13,357 nucleotides of DNA, taken from assembly GCA_002433805.1 (NCBI GenBank), contig DJIW01000052.1:1-13357 (forward strand), written 5' to 3'. Within the stretch, counting starts at the first letter, position 1, and each line of letters opens with the position of its first letter. The notes below the pieces were generated by a model that made no database searches, was not told the origin of the DNA, and worked only from the letters and a program-made list of their open reading frames with translations. Made by a program: the position numbers and the translations under genes. The DNA comes from Competibacteraceae bacterium UBA6584 (lineage in GTDB: Bacteria; Pseudomonadota; Gammaproteobacteria; Competibacterales; Competibacteraceae). Below, in pieces: positions 8,501 through 13,357 of the stretch.

Positions 8501-9195
8501 AACCGTTCGGCGGCGAAGGCCAATCAGGAACCGGGCCGAAAGCGGGCGGACCTTTTTACCTGCCGCGCCTGCTGGAACTCGCCCATCCGGCTCTGGAAAC
8601 CCTCGGCCTGCACCGTTCGGCGGATGCGGACCCACGGCTTGCGGCCCTCGAGTCGCTGACCGCCTGGAGCCACCGACAGGGCCTGCGCCCGTTGGCTTTG
8701 GCCTGCGCCGAATACGCCACCGCCACCCCGCTGCCCTGTCACGGCAAACTGCCCGGTCCCACCGGCGAGGACAACACCCTCTCGTTCGCCCCGCGCGGCG
8801 ATGTGTTCTGTCAAGCGGCGAGTGAATCCGCCCTGCTCGAACAACTGGCGGCCGCGCTCGCGACCGGCAACACGCCGCTGATTTCCGAGGACGCGCCGGC
8901 CGCCGCGATTTTCGCCCGCTTGCCGGTGGCGGTTCAGGAAGTGATCCGGCGCGCGCCAAACGCTGAAAGCGCGCGACCGGCAGCGATTTTGTTCGACGGC
9001 GACCGTCAAACGCTGGCGGAACTGCGCCGGCGCGTCGCCGCTTGGGAGGGACCGCTGATTCCAGTGATTAGGCTTGACCCCACAACCAAGCGCTATCCGC
9101 TTTACCGGCTGACTCACGAACGGGTCATCAGCATCAACACGGCGGCGGCGGGCGGCAATACCAGCTTGCTTACACTCACCGATTCAACTCACTAA
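5533..9195 (+). CDS. putA: Bifunctional proline dehydrogenase / L-glutamate gamma-semialdehyde (P5C) dehydrogenase PutA
   Basis: This 1220-residue enzyme oxidises proline to P5C with FAD and then to glutamate with NAD+. PRODH barrel motifs include GISVKLSALHPRY (about 244-256), FNIDSEEADRL, RLVKGAYWDGEIKRA (about 352-366), QCLHGMGETLYDNV and GRHETLLPYLVRRLLENGAN. The aldehyde dehydrogenase part has ISPWNFP (about 686), AETGGQNAM with catalytic Glu792, and GQRCSALR with catalytic Cys826. About 200 residues follow, ending RVISINTAAAGGNTSLLTL, matching the extra C-terminal domain of long PutAs such as E. coli PutA. The protein begins where E. coli PutA continues after its ribbon-helix-helix, so the DNA-binding domain is missing. 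The frame is open back to 5386, but those residues look unrelated. ATG 5533 is chosen although AGG lies too close to be a good ribosome site. It probably associates with the inner membrane. Confidence 0.96.
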   Translation: MNVPADPTAALAASRAAITAAYRADETAWVAALAREIQTAALDSSAVAERATGLVAAVRRQRQGASGVDNLMHEFSLSSQEGIALMCLAEALLRIPDDATVDRLIRDKISKGDWRAHLGRSESLFVNAATWGLMITGRLVATRREASLGNALTRLIARGGEPLIRRGVEFAMTLLGQQFVMGETIDAALARSQDNIRKGYTHSFDMLGEAALTTDDAERYFHAYEQAIHTIGRSAAGRGVFRGPGISVKLSALHPRYSRAQRERVLAELYPRLLALAKLARRYDIGFNIDSEEADRLDLSQDLLDRLAFAAELDGWAGLAVAVQAYQKRALPLVDHLSALARASGRRLMVRLVKGAYWDGEIKRAQVDGLEGYPVYTRKDHTDLSYLVCARRLLAAAEVIYPQFATHNAHTLAAVERMAIDLNVTDYEFQCLHGMGETLYDNVVSGDRPGGRCRIYAPVGRHETLLPYLVRRLLENGANSSFVNRLVDEKVKIEELVVDPLAAVRKTGGSPHPAIPLPGKLYGDERRNSAGLDLSDERVLEQLTADLEHLKNQRWEAGPRIAAGSSEGGPGNEIRNPAERGDIVGTARDASPADIERALAAAADYAETWHRTPPAERGQSLRRAAELLEVHRPELISLCIREAGKTWANAVAEIREAVDFCRYYAVQAERLAPPDGPAPGVVACISPWNFPLAIFIGQVAAALAAGSPVVAKPAEQTPLIAAQAARWLHEAGIPPAALQLLPGRGETVGAALTADPRVRGVIFTGSLEVAQLINRALAARDSGEPDLRLIAETGGQNAMIVDSSALAEQVVLDVISSGFDSAGQRCSALRVLCLQQEIADSLLALLLSAMRELTVGNPAELSTDVGPVIDAAAKDGLKAHIAAMRQAGHAVYPCELPAACTAGIFVPPTLIEIDRIDELQREVFGPVVHVLRYASDRLDETVDAINAAGYGLTFGAHSRIDETIQRLASRIHAGNIYINRNMVGAVVGVQPFGGEGQSGTGPKAGGPFYLPRLLELAHPALETLGLHRSADADPRLAALESLTAWSHRQGLRPLALACAEYATATPLPCHGKLPGPTGEDNTLSFAPRGDVFCQAASESALLEQLAAALATGNTPLISEDAPAAAIFARLPVAVQEVIRRAPNAESARPAAILFDGDRQTLAELRRRVAAWEGPLIPVIRLDPTTKRYPLYRLTHERVISINTAAAGGNTSLLTLTDSTH

Positions 9196-9228
9196 AACCG
9201 CGCCCTGTCGCTCCTGATTCCGCCAAGC

Positions 9229-9264
9229 GCCCGACCGCAAATTCAGCCCTTTTGCGAATCGGGC
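9229..9264. terminator. Hairpin between convergent putA and EEP genes, possible bidirectional terminator
   Basis: GCCCGA (9229-9234) and CGCAAA (9236-9241) pair with TTTGCG (9251-9256) and TCGGGC (9259-9264), giving 12 bp with a small internal loop and a 9-nt apical loop. It lies 34 bp after the putA stop and 74 bp beyond the stop of the convergent minus-strand gene. Position fits a shared terminator, but neither strand has a following T run, so the intrinsic-terminator call is moderate. The rest of the 142-bp gap shows only a short TGCGG/CCGCA repeat (9284-9300). Confidence 0.4.
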
Positions 9265-9337
9265 AATGACGCCGACCGATCCTTGCGGCTTGAATCCGCA
9301 CGCTGAAAGTTTGCGGCGCGGCATTCAATCCCAGCCG

Positions 9338-10396
9338 TCAATTATCTTCCTTCGCCTTTTCAATCGTCTCTTTCGCTTCTTGGTGATCCTCGGCATCGGC
9401 GGGAGGCGGTTCTTCTTGCTGGTGCGCGCCTTCCGGTTCGAAGCTGACCTCAATCAACACCGGAAAATGATCGGAACCGACGCCAGGGAGCACCCGCATT
9501 TCAGCCAAGCGAAAATCGTCGGAGAAGAAAACATGGTCGAGCGGCCAGCGCAACAGCGGAATTTGAGCGTGAAAGGTCGCGAAAATCCCGCGACCGATTC
9601 GCGGGTCCAACAAGCCGCTGATTCGCTGAAACAGATGGGTGGTATGCGACCAAGCCACATCGTTCAAATCGCCGAACACCAAGGCCGGGCGGTTCGCCTC
9701 CTTCACCTGCTTGCCGACCACCAGCAATTCCGCATCCCGCTCGGTCGAACGGTGATGCTCTCCTGGAACCGGCGGGCGCGGGTGGATGGCGTACAGATCA
9801 ATCAAGCTGCCCGAAGGCAATTTGATTCGGAAATACAAGGAGGGGATGTCATCTTGAATGAGAAAACGCAAATGCGGCTCGATCAATTCCAAGCGCGAAT
9901 ACAACACCAAGCCGTAGGTGTTCTCCAAGGGATGTTCGAGGTAATGCGGGTAATGCTGGCGCAGCGGCTTTAATTGATCGGCCCACCAAGCATCGGTTTC
10001 GACTAAAAACACGATATCCGGATCGACATTTTCAATTAACGACAGCAATTCGCCGCTCTTGCGGTTATCCATGAGCACGTTGGCCGTCATCAACCGCAAT
10101 CGGTCGCTGGCGCGGCCCGGCGGCTTGGCCTGCGCGGAGGCCAAGGGCGTATAAGGATACATTCGATAAGCCTGATAAATCAGGCAAGCCACCAGCGCCG
10201 CCGCTAACAAGCCGTCCGAAGACTTTTCGGGAGCGACCCAAAAGTGCAGGACCGGCAAGATTAAGGCGATGAGGAAAAAAATCTGCTGGCGCGGAAAATC
10301 GAAAATCCTGATCCACCAGGCATCGAATCGCAGCAACGGCAATAACGTCGCTCCGACCAAACACCACCCAAAAATGGAAACGCTAGTTCTGAACAT
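9338..10396 (-). CDS. Membrane-anchored endonuclease/exonuclease/phosphatase (EEP) family protein
   Basis: This 352-residue protein starts at the ATG at 10394-10396; an in-frame TTG at 10430-10432 would add 12 residues. Three hydrophobic segments (about 5-22, 38-54, 62-79) anchor it in the inner membrane. The EEP domain follows with its metal and catalytic residues apparently intact: TANV (N106), VFLVETD (E133), AIHPRPP (H205), VFGDLND (D243, N245), PLDHVFF (D287) and GSDHFP (D309, H310). EEP enzymes cleave phosphodiesters in DNA, RNA, phospholipids or inositol phosphates, and the substrate cannot be told here. The last 30 or so residues are a Pro/Glu/Lys-rich charged tail, probably disordered. 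It is divergent from an App1-type phosphatase gene and shares a short promoter region with it, hinting at a lipid-related job. If the domain faces the periplasm it would act outside the cytoplasm; topology is not settled. Confidence 0.85.
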   Translation of the reverse strand: MFRTSVSIFGWCLVGATLLPLLRFDAWWIRIFDFPRQQIFFLIALILPVLHFWVAPEKSSDGLLAAALVACLIYQAYRMYPYTPLASAQAKPPGRASDRLRLMTANVLMDNRKSGELLSLIENVDPDIVFLVETDAWWADQLKPLRQHYPHYLEHPLENTYGLVLYSRLELIEPHLRFLIQDDIPSLYFRIKLPSGSLIDLYAIHPRPPVPGEHHRSTERDAELLVVGKQVKEANRPALVFGDLNDVAWSHTTHLFQRISGLLDPRIGRGIFATFHAQIPLLRWPLDHVFFSDDFRLAEMRVLPGVGSDHFPVLIEVSFEPEGAHQQEEPPPADAEDHQEAKETIEKAKEDN

Positions 10397-10461
10397 GACG
10401 GCTTCAAGAATAGGGTTCGCGGGCCGACCCAAGCGAGCCTGGATCAGAAATTCTTTTTAGC

Positions 10462-10483
10462 GATCTTGATCTTATAATAGATC
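10462..10483. promoter_or_regulatory. Promoter with perfect TATAAT inside a palindrome, shared by EEP and App1-like genes
   Basis: TATAAT (10473-10478) is a perfect -10 on the plus strand, about 39 bp before the App1-like ATG. It is flanked by GATCT (10468-10472) and AGATC (10479-10483), an exact inverted repeat, with a preceding tandem GATCTT (10462-10467, then 10468-10473). On the minus strand almost the same bases read TATTAT, a 5/6 match to a -10 directed toward the EEP gene. No convincing -35 box is present on either side; TTCTTT at 10451-10456 is the closest on the plus strand. This suggests overlapping divergent promoters, possibly activator-dependent. Confidence 0.5.
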
Positions 10484-10516
10484 ATTGGGTACTCGAACGA
10501 GCAAAGTCTATCGATC

Positions 10517-11683
10517 ATGGCATCTTGGAGAAATTCGGTCATCCGCATCGGCCACTTGATCGACACCCGCTTCGACCGACTGCGTTACGGGCTCAGACGG
10601 CGCTTGGGGTACGACCAACCACTTCAGGTCGTGCCTTACGACGGTTATGGCGATGCTAAAACGCTGTTCCTCAGCGGGCGAGTGCTGGAAGACCACGGGC
10701 CTAGCGATACCGCCGATCACGAAACGCTCTGGAATAACCTCGTCGCCTCCTACCGGCGATTTGAAAGCGACGAGGTGCCCGGCTTGCGCGTGCGCGCGAC
10801 CTTTCAAGGCCGGAGTTCGGAAACCGTCACGGATGAGGAAGGTTATTTCGACTTCGAACTGCCGGTCGTTCAGCCTCTGGACCCGAGCGCGCAGTGGCAC
10901 TCCGTCGAGTTCGACGTTCCGCCGCAAGCCATGCTGAAACGGCCACCGCCCGAGCCGATTGCCGGGCGCGTTCTCGTACCCTCGCCGGATTGCGATTTTG
11001 GCGTCATCAGCGACATCGACGACACCCTTTTGATCACCGGCGCGACACGTTTGCTGACCATGGCCCGGCTCACGTTCTTGCGCAGCCCCCACACCCGTCT
11101 GCCCTTTAACGGCGTCGCCGCTTTCTATCAGGCGTTGCGCGATGGCGCAGCGCAGCCCCGGCCGATTTTTTACGTCTCCAGCAGCCCGTGGAACTTATAC
11201 GATTTCCTGGTCGATTTCATGGCTTTGAATCGGATTCCTGCCGGACCCTTGCTGCTGCGCGATCTGGGATTGCCGGCGGAGCGCGCCGGCGGCTCCAGCC
11301 ATCAAGCCCACAAGCTGGCTCAGATCGAAAGGATCATGAACATCTATCCGCGGTTGCCGTTCATCCTGATCGGCGACAGCGGCCAGCACGACCCTGAAGC
11401 CTATGCCCGAGTCGTCTCAACCCGCCCGCGTCAGGTGCGCGCGATCTACATCCGCGACGTGACCCAGGCTCCCGAACGCGACCGCGAAATCGCGGCGCTG
11501 GCGCGGTGGACGCGCTTGCATAATATCGACCTGCTCTTGGTCGAAAACACCCTTCAGGCTGCCGAACACGCCGCCCAAAACGGCTATATCCATCCTGAAA
11601 GACTCGCTTCAATCAGCGCCGACGCCGCCAAAGACGCCGGCCCACCCGGACCGGTCGAACACGCTGTCGAGCGAGACGACTGA
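10517..11683 (+). CDS. App1-type phosphatidate phosphatase family protein (DUF2183)
   Basis: This 388-residue protein belongs to the family of the App1 Mg-dependent phosphatidate phosphatase, which removes phosphate from phosphatidic acid to give diacylglycerol. The catalytic domain is HAD-like: DFGVISDIDDTLL with the DIDDT nucleophile motif at 166-170, FYVSSSPWNLYDF (motif II, S221-N226), HKLAQIE (K266) and ILIGDSGQHDPEAY (D287, D292). The N-terminal 150 residues include VPYDGYGDAKTLFLSGRVLE and a small beta-rich region (VRATFQGRSSETVTDEEGYF) usual in bacterial members. No signal peptide or membrane helix is obvious. The ATG at 10517 has no strong Shine-Dalgarno but no better in-frame start lies nearby. 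It is divergent from the membrane EEP gene. Biochemistry is known mainly from the yeast protein; substrate in this bacterium is inferred. Confidence 0.88.
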   Translation: MASWRNSVIRIGHLIDTRFDRLRYGLRRRLGYDQPLQVVPYDGYGDAKTLFLSGRVLEDHGPSDTADHETLWNNLVASYRRFESDEVPGLRVRATFQGRSSETVTDEEGYFDFELPVVQPLDPSAQWHSVEFDVPPQAMLKRPPPEPIAGRVLVPSPDCDFGVISDIDDTLLITGATRLLTMARLTFLRSPHTRLPFNGVAAFYQALRDGAAQPRPIFYVSSSPWNLYDFLVDFMALNRIPAGPLLLRDLGLPAERAGGSSHQAHKLAQIERIMNIYPRLPFILIGDSGQHDPEAYARVVSTRPRQVRAIYIRDVTQAPERDREIAALARWTRLHNIDLLLVENTLQAAEHAAQNGYIHPERLASISADAAKDAGPPGPVEHAVERDD

Positions 11684-11720
11684 CCCGAACCCTCCTTACC
11701 GTGCTTCGCCGCGCCGGCGC

Positions 11721-11750
11721 AGCGGCTGAAATTTCTGGAAAACAGCCGTT
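11721..11750 (+). terminator. Hairpin downstream of the App1-like gene, possible terminator
   Basis: AGCGGCTG (11721-11728) pairs with CAGCCGTT (11743-11750) over 8 bp including one G-U, with a 14-nt A/T-rich loop, 37 bp after the App1-like stop. No T run follows. The 134-bp gap also contains GC-rich self-complementary bases just upstream (about 11709-11726) that compete for the left arm. No clear promoter for the next gene was found; TAGTAT near 11756 is a weak -10-like match. Confidence 0.3.
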
Positions 11751-11817
11751 CTGAGGTAGTATGTAGCGCGATTCGACCGCCGAGTCCCAGCCATCGCCAC
11801 CAGATTCCGTCGATCTC

Positions 11818-12294
11818 ATGCCCAGCCTTCGCCCGTTAAGCTCACGTCTTGCATCCTTCGCATTCGCCGCGCTGCTAGCTTTAGTCACGGCGGCGTTCGC
11901 CGCGGGTTGCGCGTCCAAGAAATCCGCCGAACCCGTCGCGCCGCCGGCCGGGTCGCGAGAAAACGGGATGCTGTCGCTCAAGCGCGAGGATAACAACCGA
12001 ACCGCCGAGCTGCGGGTCGGCGAGCGCTTTAAAGTCAGCCTGCCGGAAAATCCCAGCACGGGTTACACCTGGGCCATCGACGAAACCGACCGCCGTCTGC
12101 TGGCGCTGGAAGGCACCGCCTACGACGAACCCGACGAAGGGGGCTTCGTCGGCGCGCGCGGGCGGCGGATTTTCACCTTCAGCGCCCAACAAGCCGGCGA
12201 GGTCGTGCTCAGGCTAAAATATTGGCGTTTCTGGGACGGCGATGCCTCGACGACCGAACGTTACGCAGTCAGCCTTAAGATCGCGCCTCCTTAG
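11818..12294 (+). CDS. Chagasin/I42-family cysteine protease inhibitor, predicted lipoprotein
   Basis: This 158-residue protein has an N-terminal signal with a hydrophobic Ala/Leu core and a lipobox AAGC ending at Cys31, so it is probably a membrane-anchored periplasmic lipoprotein. The mature part has the three inhibitor loops of the chagasin family in order: NPSTGYTW (78-85), a Gly-rich loop around GFVG (109-112) and YWRFWD (135-140, replacing the common RPW). FTFSAQQAGEVVLRLKY before the last loop also fits. Family members block papain-type cysteine proteases; in bacteria the target is usually unknown, and no cysteine protease gene is visible here. The ATG at 11818 gives a complete signal peptide, though its ribosome site is weak. 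Gene length is normal for the family plus signal. Confidence 0.88.
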   Translation: MPSLRPLSSRLASFAFAALLALVTAAFAAGCASKKSAEPVAPPAGSRENGMLSLKREDNNRTAELRVGERFKVSLPENPSTGYTWAIDETDRRLLALEGTAYDEPDEGGFVGARGRRIFTFSAQQAGEVVLRLKYWRFWDGDASTTERYAVSLKIAPP

Positions 12295-12300
12295 AACCAC

Positions 12301-12321
12301 GGTCGCCTCACAGCCGCGACC
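12301..12321 (+). terminator. Short hairpin after the chagasin-like gene, possible terminator
   Basis: GGTCGC (12301-12306) and GCGACC (12316-12321) form a perfect 6-bp stem with a 9-nt loop just 7 bases past the stop codon. No T run follows, so it is only a weak terminator candidate. Confidence 0.3.
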
Positions 12322-12345
12322 TGCTCATAAGGTGTTAGCAAGCGC

Positions 12346-12378
12346 GATCCTCTATTTAAATAAGTTTTTAAAAATCAC
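12346..12378 (+). promoter_or_regulatory. A/T-rich likely promoter region of the duplicated-module lipoprotein gene
   Basis: An unusually A/T-rich patch in GC-rich DNA lies 20-45 bp before the ATG at 12396. It includes a perfect 10-bp palindrome TATTTAAATA (12353-12362) followed by a T5A5-like stretch. TATTTA or TTTAAA could serve as a -10. No -35 at good spacing was recognised; TTAGCA (12335-12340) lies too close. The ribosome site AGGA (12384-12387) is good. Confidence 0.35.
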
Positions 12379-12395
12379 AACTTAGGAACAACGCT

Positions 12396-13007
12396 ATGAA
12401 CAAGCCTTCAATCGCCGCGAGCGTGCTGGGTCTGTTGTTGGCCAGCGGTTGCGCGATGCCGCCGCAACAACAGCGGGTCCAACAAACCGCAACGCCCACC
12501 TCCTCGTCCCAATTGGAATTGCGCGATAAAATCACCGCCACCGCCATCGTTCACGCCGTCGATCTCGACCAACGCGAAGTCGTTCTCAGAGGCAAGGGCG
12601 GCAAGCTCCATACCGTCCGGGTCGACGAGGCGGTGCAAAACCTACCGCAAGTCAAGGTCGGCGACCGGGTGGAACTGACCTACTATGAAGCGCTCGCCGT
12701 GGACTTTCAAAAGTATGCGGCGGGCCTTCCGCCCCGCAAGGAAACCCTCACCGTCGAACGCGCCTTGCCGGGCGAGCGACCGGCCGGCAGTGTCCGCAAG
12801 GACATCACGGTGGTGGCCGACGTGACCGCCGTCAATCAAAAAACCCGCCGGGTCAGCCTGCTGAGCGAAAACGACGCCGTTACCATGAAAGTGCCGGACA
12901 ACATCGACATCAGCATGCTCCGGGTCGGCGATCAGATCCAAGCCCACTACGTCCGGGAGCTGGCGGTCGCCGTGGAACCGATGCGCCGGGGCAAGATGAG
13001 ACGATAA
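12396..13007 (+). CDS. Predicted lipoprotein of unknown function with a duplicated ~55-residue module
   Basis: I do not recognise a named family for this 203-residue protein. A signal peptide ends in a lipobox LASGC (15-19, Cys19), followed by a Gln/Thr/Ser-rich linker (about 23-40). Two similar modules follow. Residues 48-104 begin ATAIVHAVDLDQREVVL and end VGDRVELTYYEALAVDF. Residues 139-194 begin VVADVTAVNQKTRRVSL and end VGDQIQAHYVRELAVAVE. Each looks all-beta, with an alternating hydrophobic pattern and a VGD turn, suggestive of small OB- or SH3-like barrels; the fold is inferred. The C-terminus is basic (MRRGKMRR). The ATG at 12396 has AGGA eight bases upstream. It probably sits in the envelope. 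A perfect hairpin follows 15 bp after the stop. Confidence 0.85.
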   Translation: MNKPSIAASVLGLLLASGCAMPPQQQRVQQTATPTSSSQLELRDKITATAIVHAVDLDQREVVLRGKGGKLHTVRVDEAVQNLPQVKVGDRVELTYYEALAVDFQKYAAGLPPRKETLTVERALPGERPAGSVRKDITVVADVTAVNQKTRRVSLLSENDAVTMKVPDNIDISMLRVGDQIQAHYVRELAVAVEPMRRGKMRR

Positions 13008-13022
13008 ACAGTCCCGCTAGAT

Positions 13023-13046
13023 CCCTCTCCCGCGCTCGGGAGAGGG
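13023..13046. terminator. Perfect 10-bp hairpin between convergent genes, bidirectional terminator or REP-like palindrome
   Basis: CCCTCTCCCG (13023-13032) and CGGGAGAGGG (13037-13046) are exact inverted copies around a 4-nt loop CGCT. The element sits 15 bp after the lipoprotein stop and directly abuts the stop of the minus-strand MFS gene (13047-13049). Its placement between convergent genes suits a shared terminator, although T runs are minimal (TT at 13047-13048). CCCTCTCCC/GGGAGAGGG palindromes are also common dispersed intergenic repeats in GC-rich proteobacteria, so it may be one copy of such a family. Confidence 0.65.
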
Positions 13047-13357
13047 TTAGGTCCCGCTGCTTTCCGCGCCTTGCGGAAAGCGATCCATCCGCCGCAGCAT
13101 CGGGAACCGCCACATCCAGGTCGCCGCGACCAGCAAGGTCGCGACCCCGCCGAGCACCACCGCCGGAACCAGGCCGAACCACGCGGCGGTCACGCCGGAT
13201 TCAAATTCGCCCAGTTCGTTGGACGCGCCGATAAACACCGCGTTGACCGCGCTGACCCGGCCCCGGATCGCATCGGGGGTTTCCAATTGCACCAACAAAT
13301 GTCGGACGTAGACGCTGATCATGTCGCTCGCGCCGAGCACCAACAACGCGGCCAACG
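13047..13357 (-). CDS. Major facilitator superfamily transporter, C-terminal part, cut by window edge
   Basis: About 103 codons of the C-terminal end are visible; the stop TAA is at 13047-13049 and the start lies beyond the right edge. The segment DMISVYVRHLLVQLETPDAI followed by RGRVSAVNAVFIGASNELGEFESG matches the cytoplasmic loop and helix region of the EntS-like/MFS_3 group, in which P-x-x-x-RGRV-x-A is conserved. One more hydrophobic segment follows (about LVPAVVLGGVATLLVAATWMW), and the protein ends in a short polar tail. Such proteins are inner-membrane proton-driven exporters; the substrate cannot be inferred. It is convergent with the lipoprotein gene. Confidence 0.85.
   Translation of the reverse strand, partial: LAALLVLGASDMISVYVRHLLVQLETPDAIRGRVSAVNAVFIGASNELGEFESGVTAAWFGLVPAVVLGGVATLLVAATWMWRFPMLRRMDRFPQGAESSGT

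Noticed and set aside
8465..9117. Overlapping minus-strand frames opposite the PutA C-terminal domain
   Set aside because: The plus strand matches the conserved PutA C-terminal domain up to the stop; the antisense frames have no homology signal.
9266..9973. A 235-codon plus-strand frame opposite the EEP gene
   Set aside because: The minus strand carries the intact set of EEP catalytic motifs; the plus frame is a shadow.
1..13357. CRISPR array, tRNA, rRNA, insertion sequence or prophage
   Set aside because: No regularly spaced repeats, cloverleaf-like segments, transposase/integrase frames or terminal inverted repeats were found by reading both strands.

Overview
The window looks like a GC-rich proteobacterial chromosome segment, most likely gammaproteobacterial. 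The basis is the base composition, typical Gram-negative lipoprotein signals, a PutA with an E. coli-like C-terminal domain, and a periplasmic-binding-protein ABC transporter. No rRNA, tRNA, CRISPR array, transposase, integrase or phage gene was seen. The genus cannot be fixed from this sequence. Coding density is high, and no gene-free gap exceeds about 145 bp.

Layout, left to right. (1) A PurD-like ATP-grasp protein runs in from the left edge on the + strand (to 860). It converges with a Uma2-family PD-(D/E)XK nuclease gene on the - strand (873-1430). (2) A minus-strand branched-chain/hydrophobic amino acid ABC transporter operon, livK-livH-livM-livG, is read from 5394 down to 1501. livH/livM and livM/livG overlap by ATGA. 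The second ATPase, livF, is absent. (3) A large putA (5533-9195, +) is divergent from livK and encodes bifunctional proline dehydrogenase / P5C dehydrogenase without the DNA-binding domain. (4) A membrane-anchored endonuclease/exonuclease/phosphatase (EEP) protein (- strand, 9338-10396) is divergent from an App1-type phosphatidate phosphatase (+, 10517-11683). They share an 84-120 bp intergenic region containing a perfect TATAAT inside a small palindrome. (5) Two + strand lipoprotein genes follow: a chagasin-type (I42) protease inhibitor and an unrecognised protein with a duplicated module. (6) A perfect 10-bp hairpin separates these from the C-terminal end of a minus-strand MFS transporter that runs off the right edge.

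How the genes may work together. The divergent liv operon and putA suggest uptake plus catabolism of an amino acid, with proline the natural candidate; this is inferred from position only. The EEP/App1 pair could act on phospholipids, also an inference. The remaining genes look like ordinary housekeeping, envelope or accessory loci. I see no clear evidence of a wholly new multi-gene system. The points most worth a second look are the altered PurD-like active site, the livF-less transporter, the shared palindromic promoter, and the duplicated-module lipoprotein.
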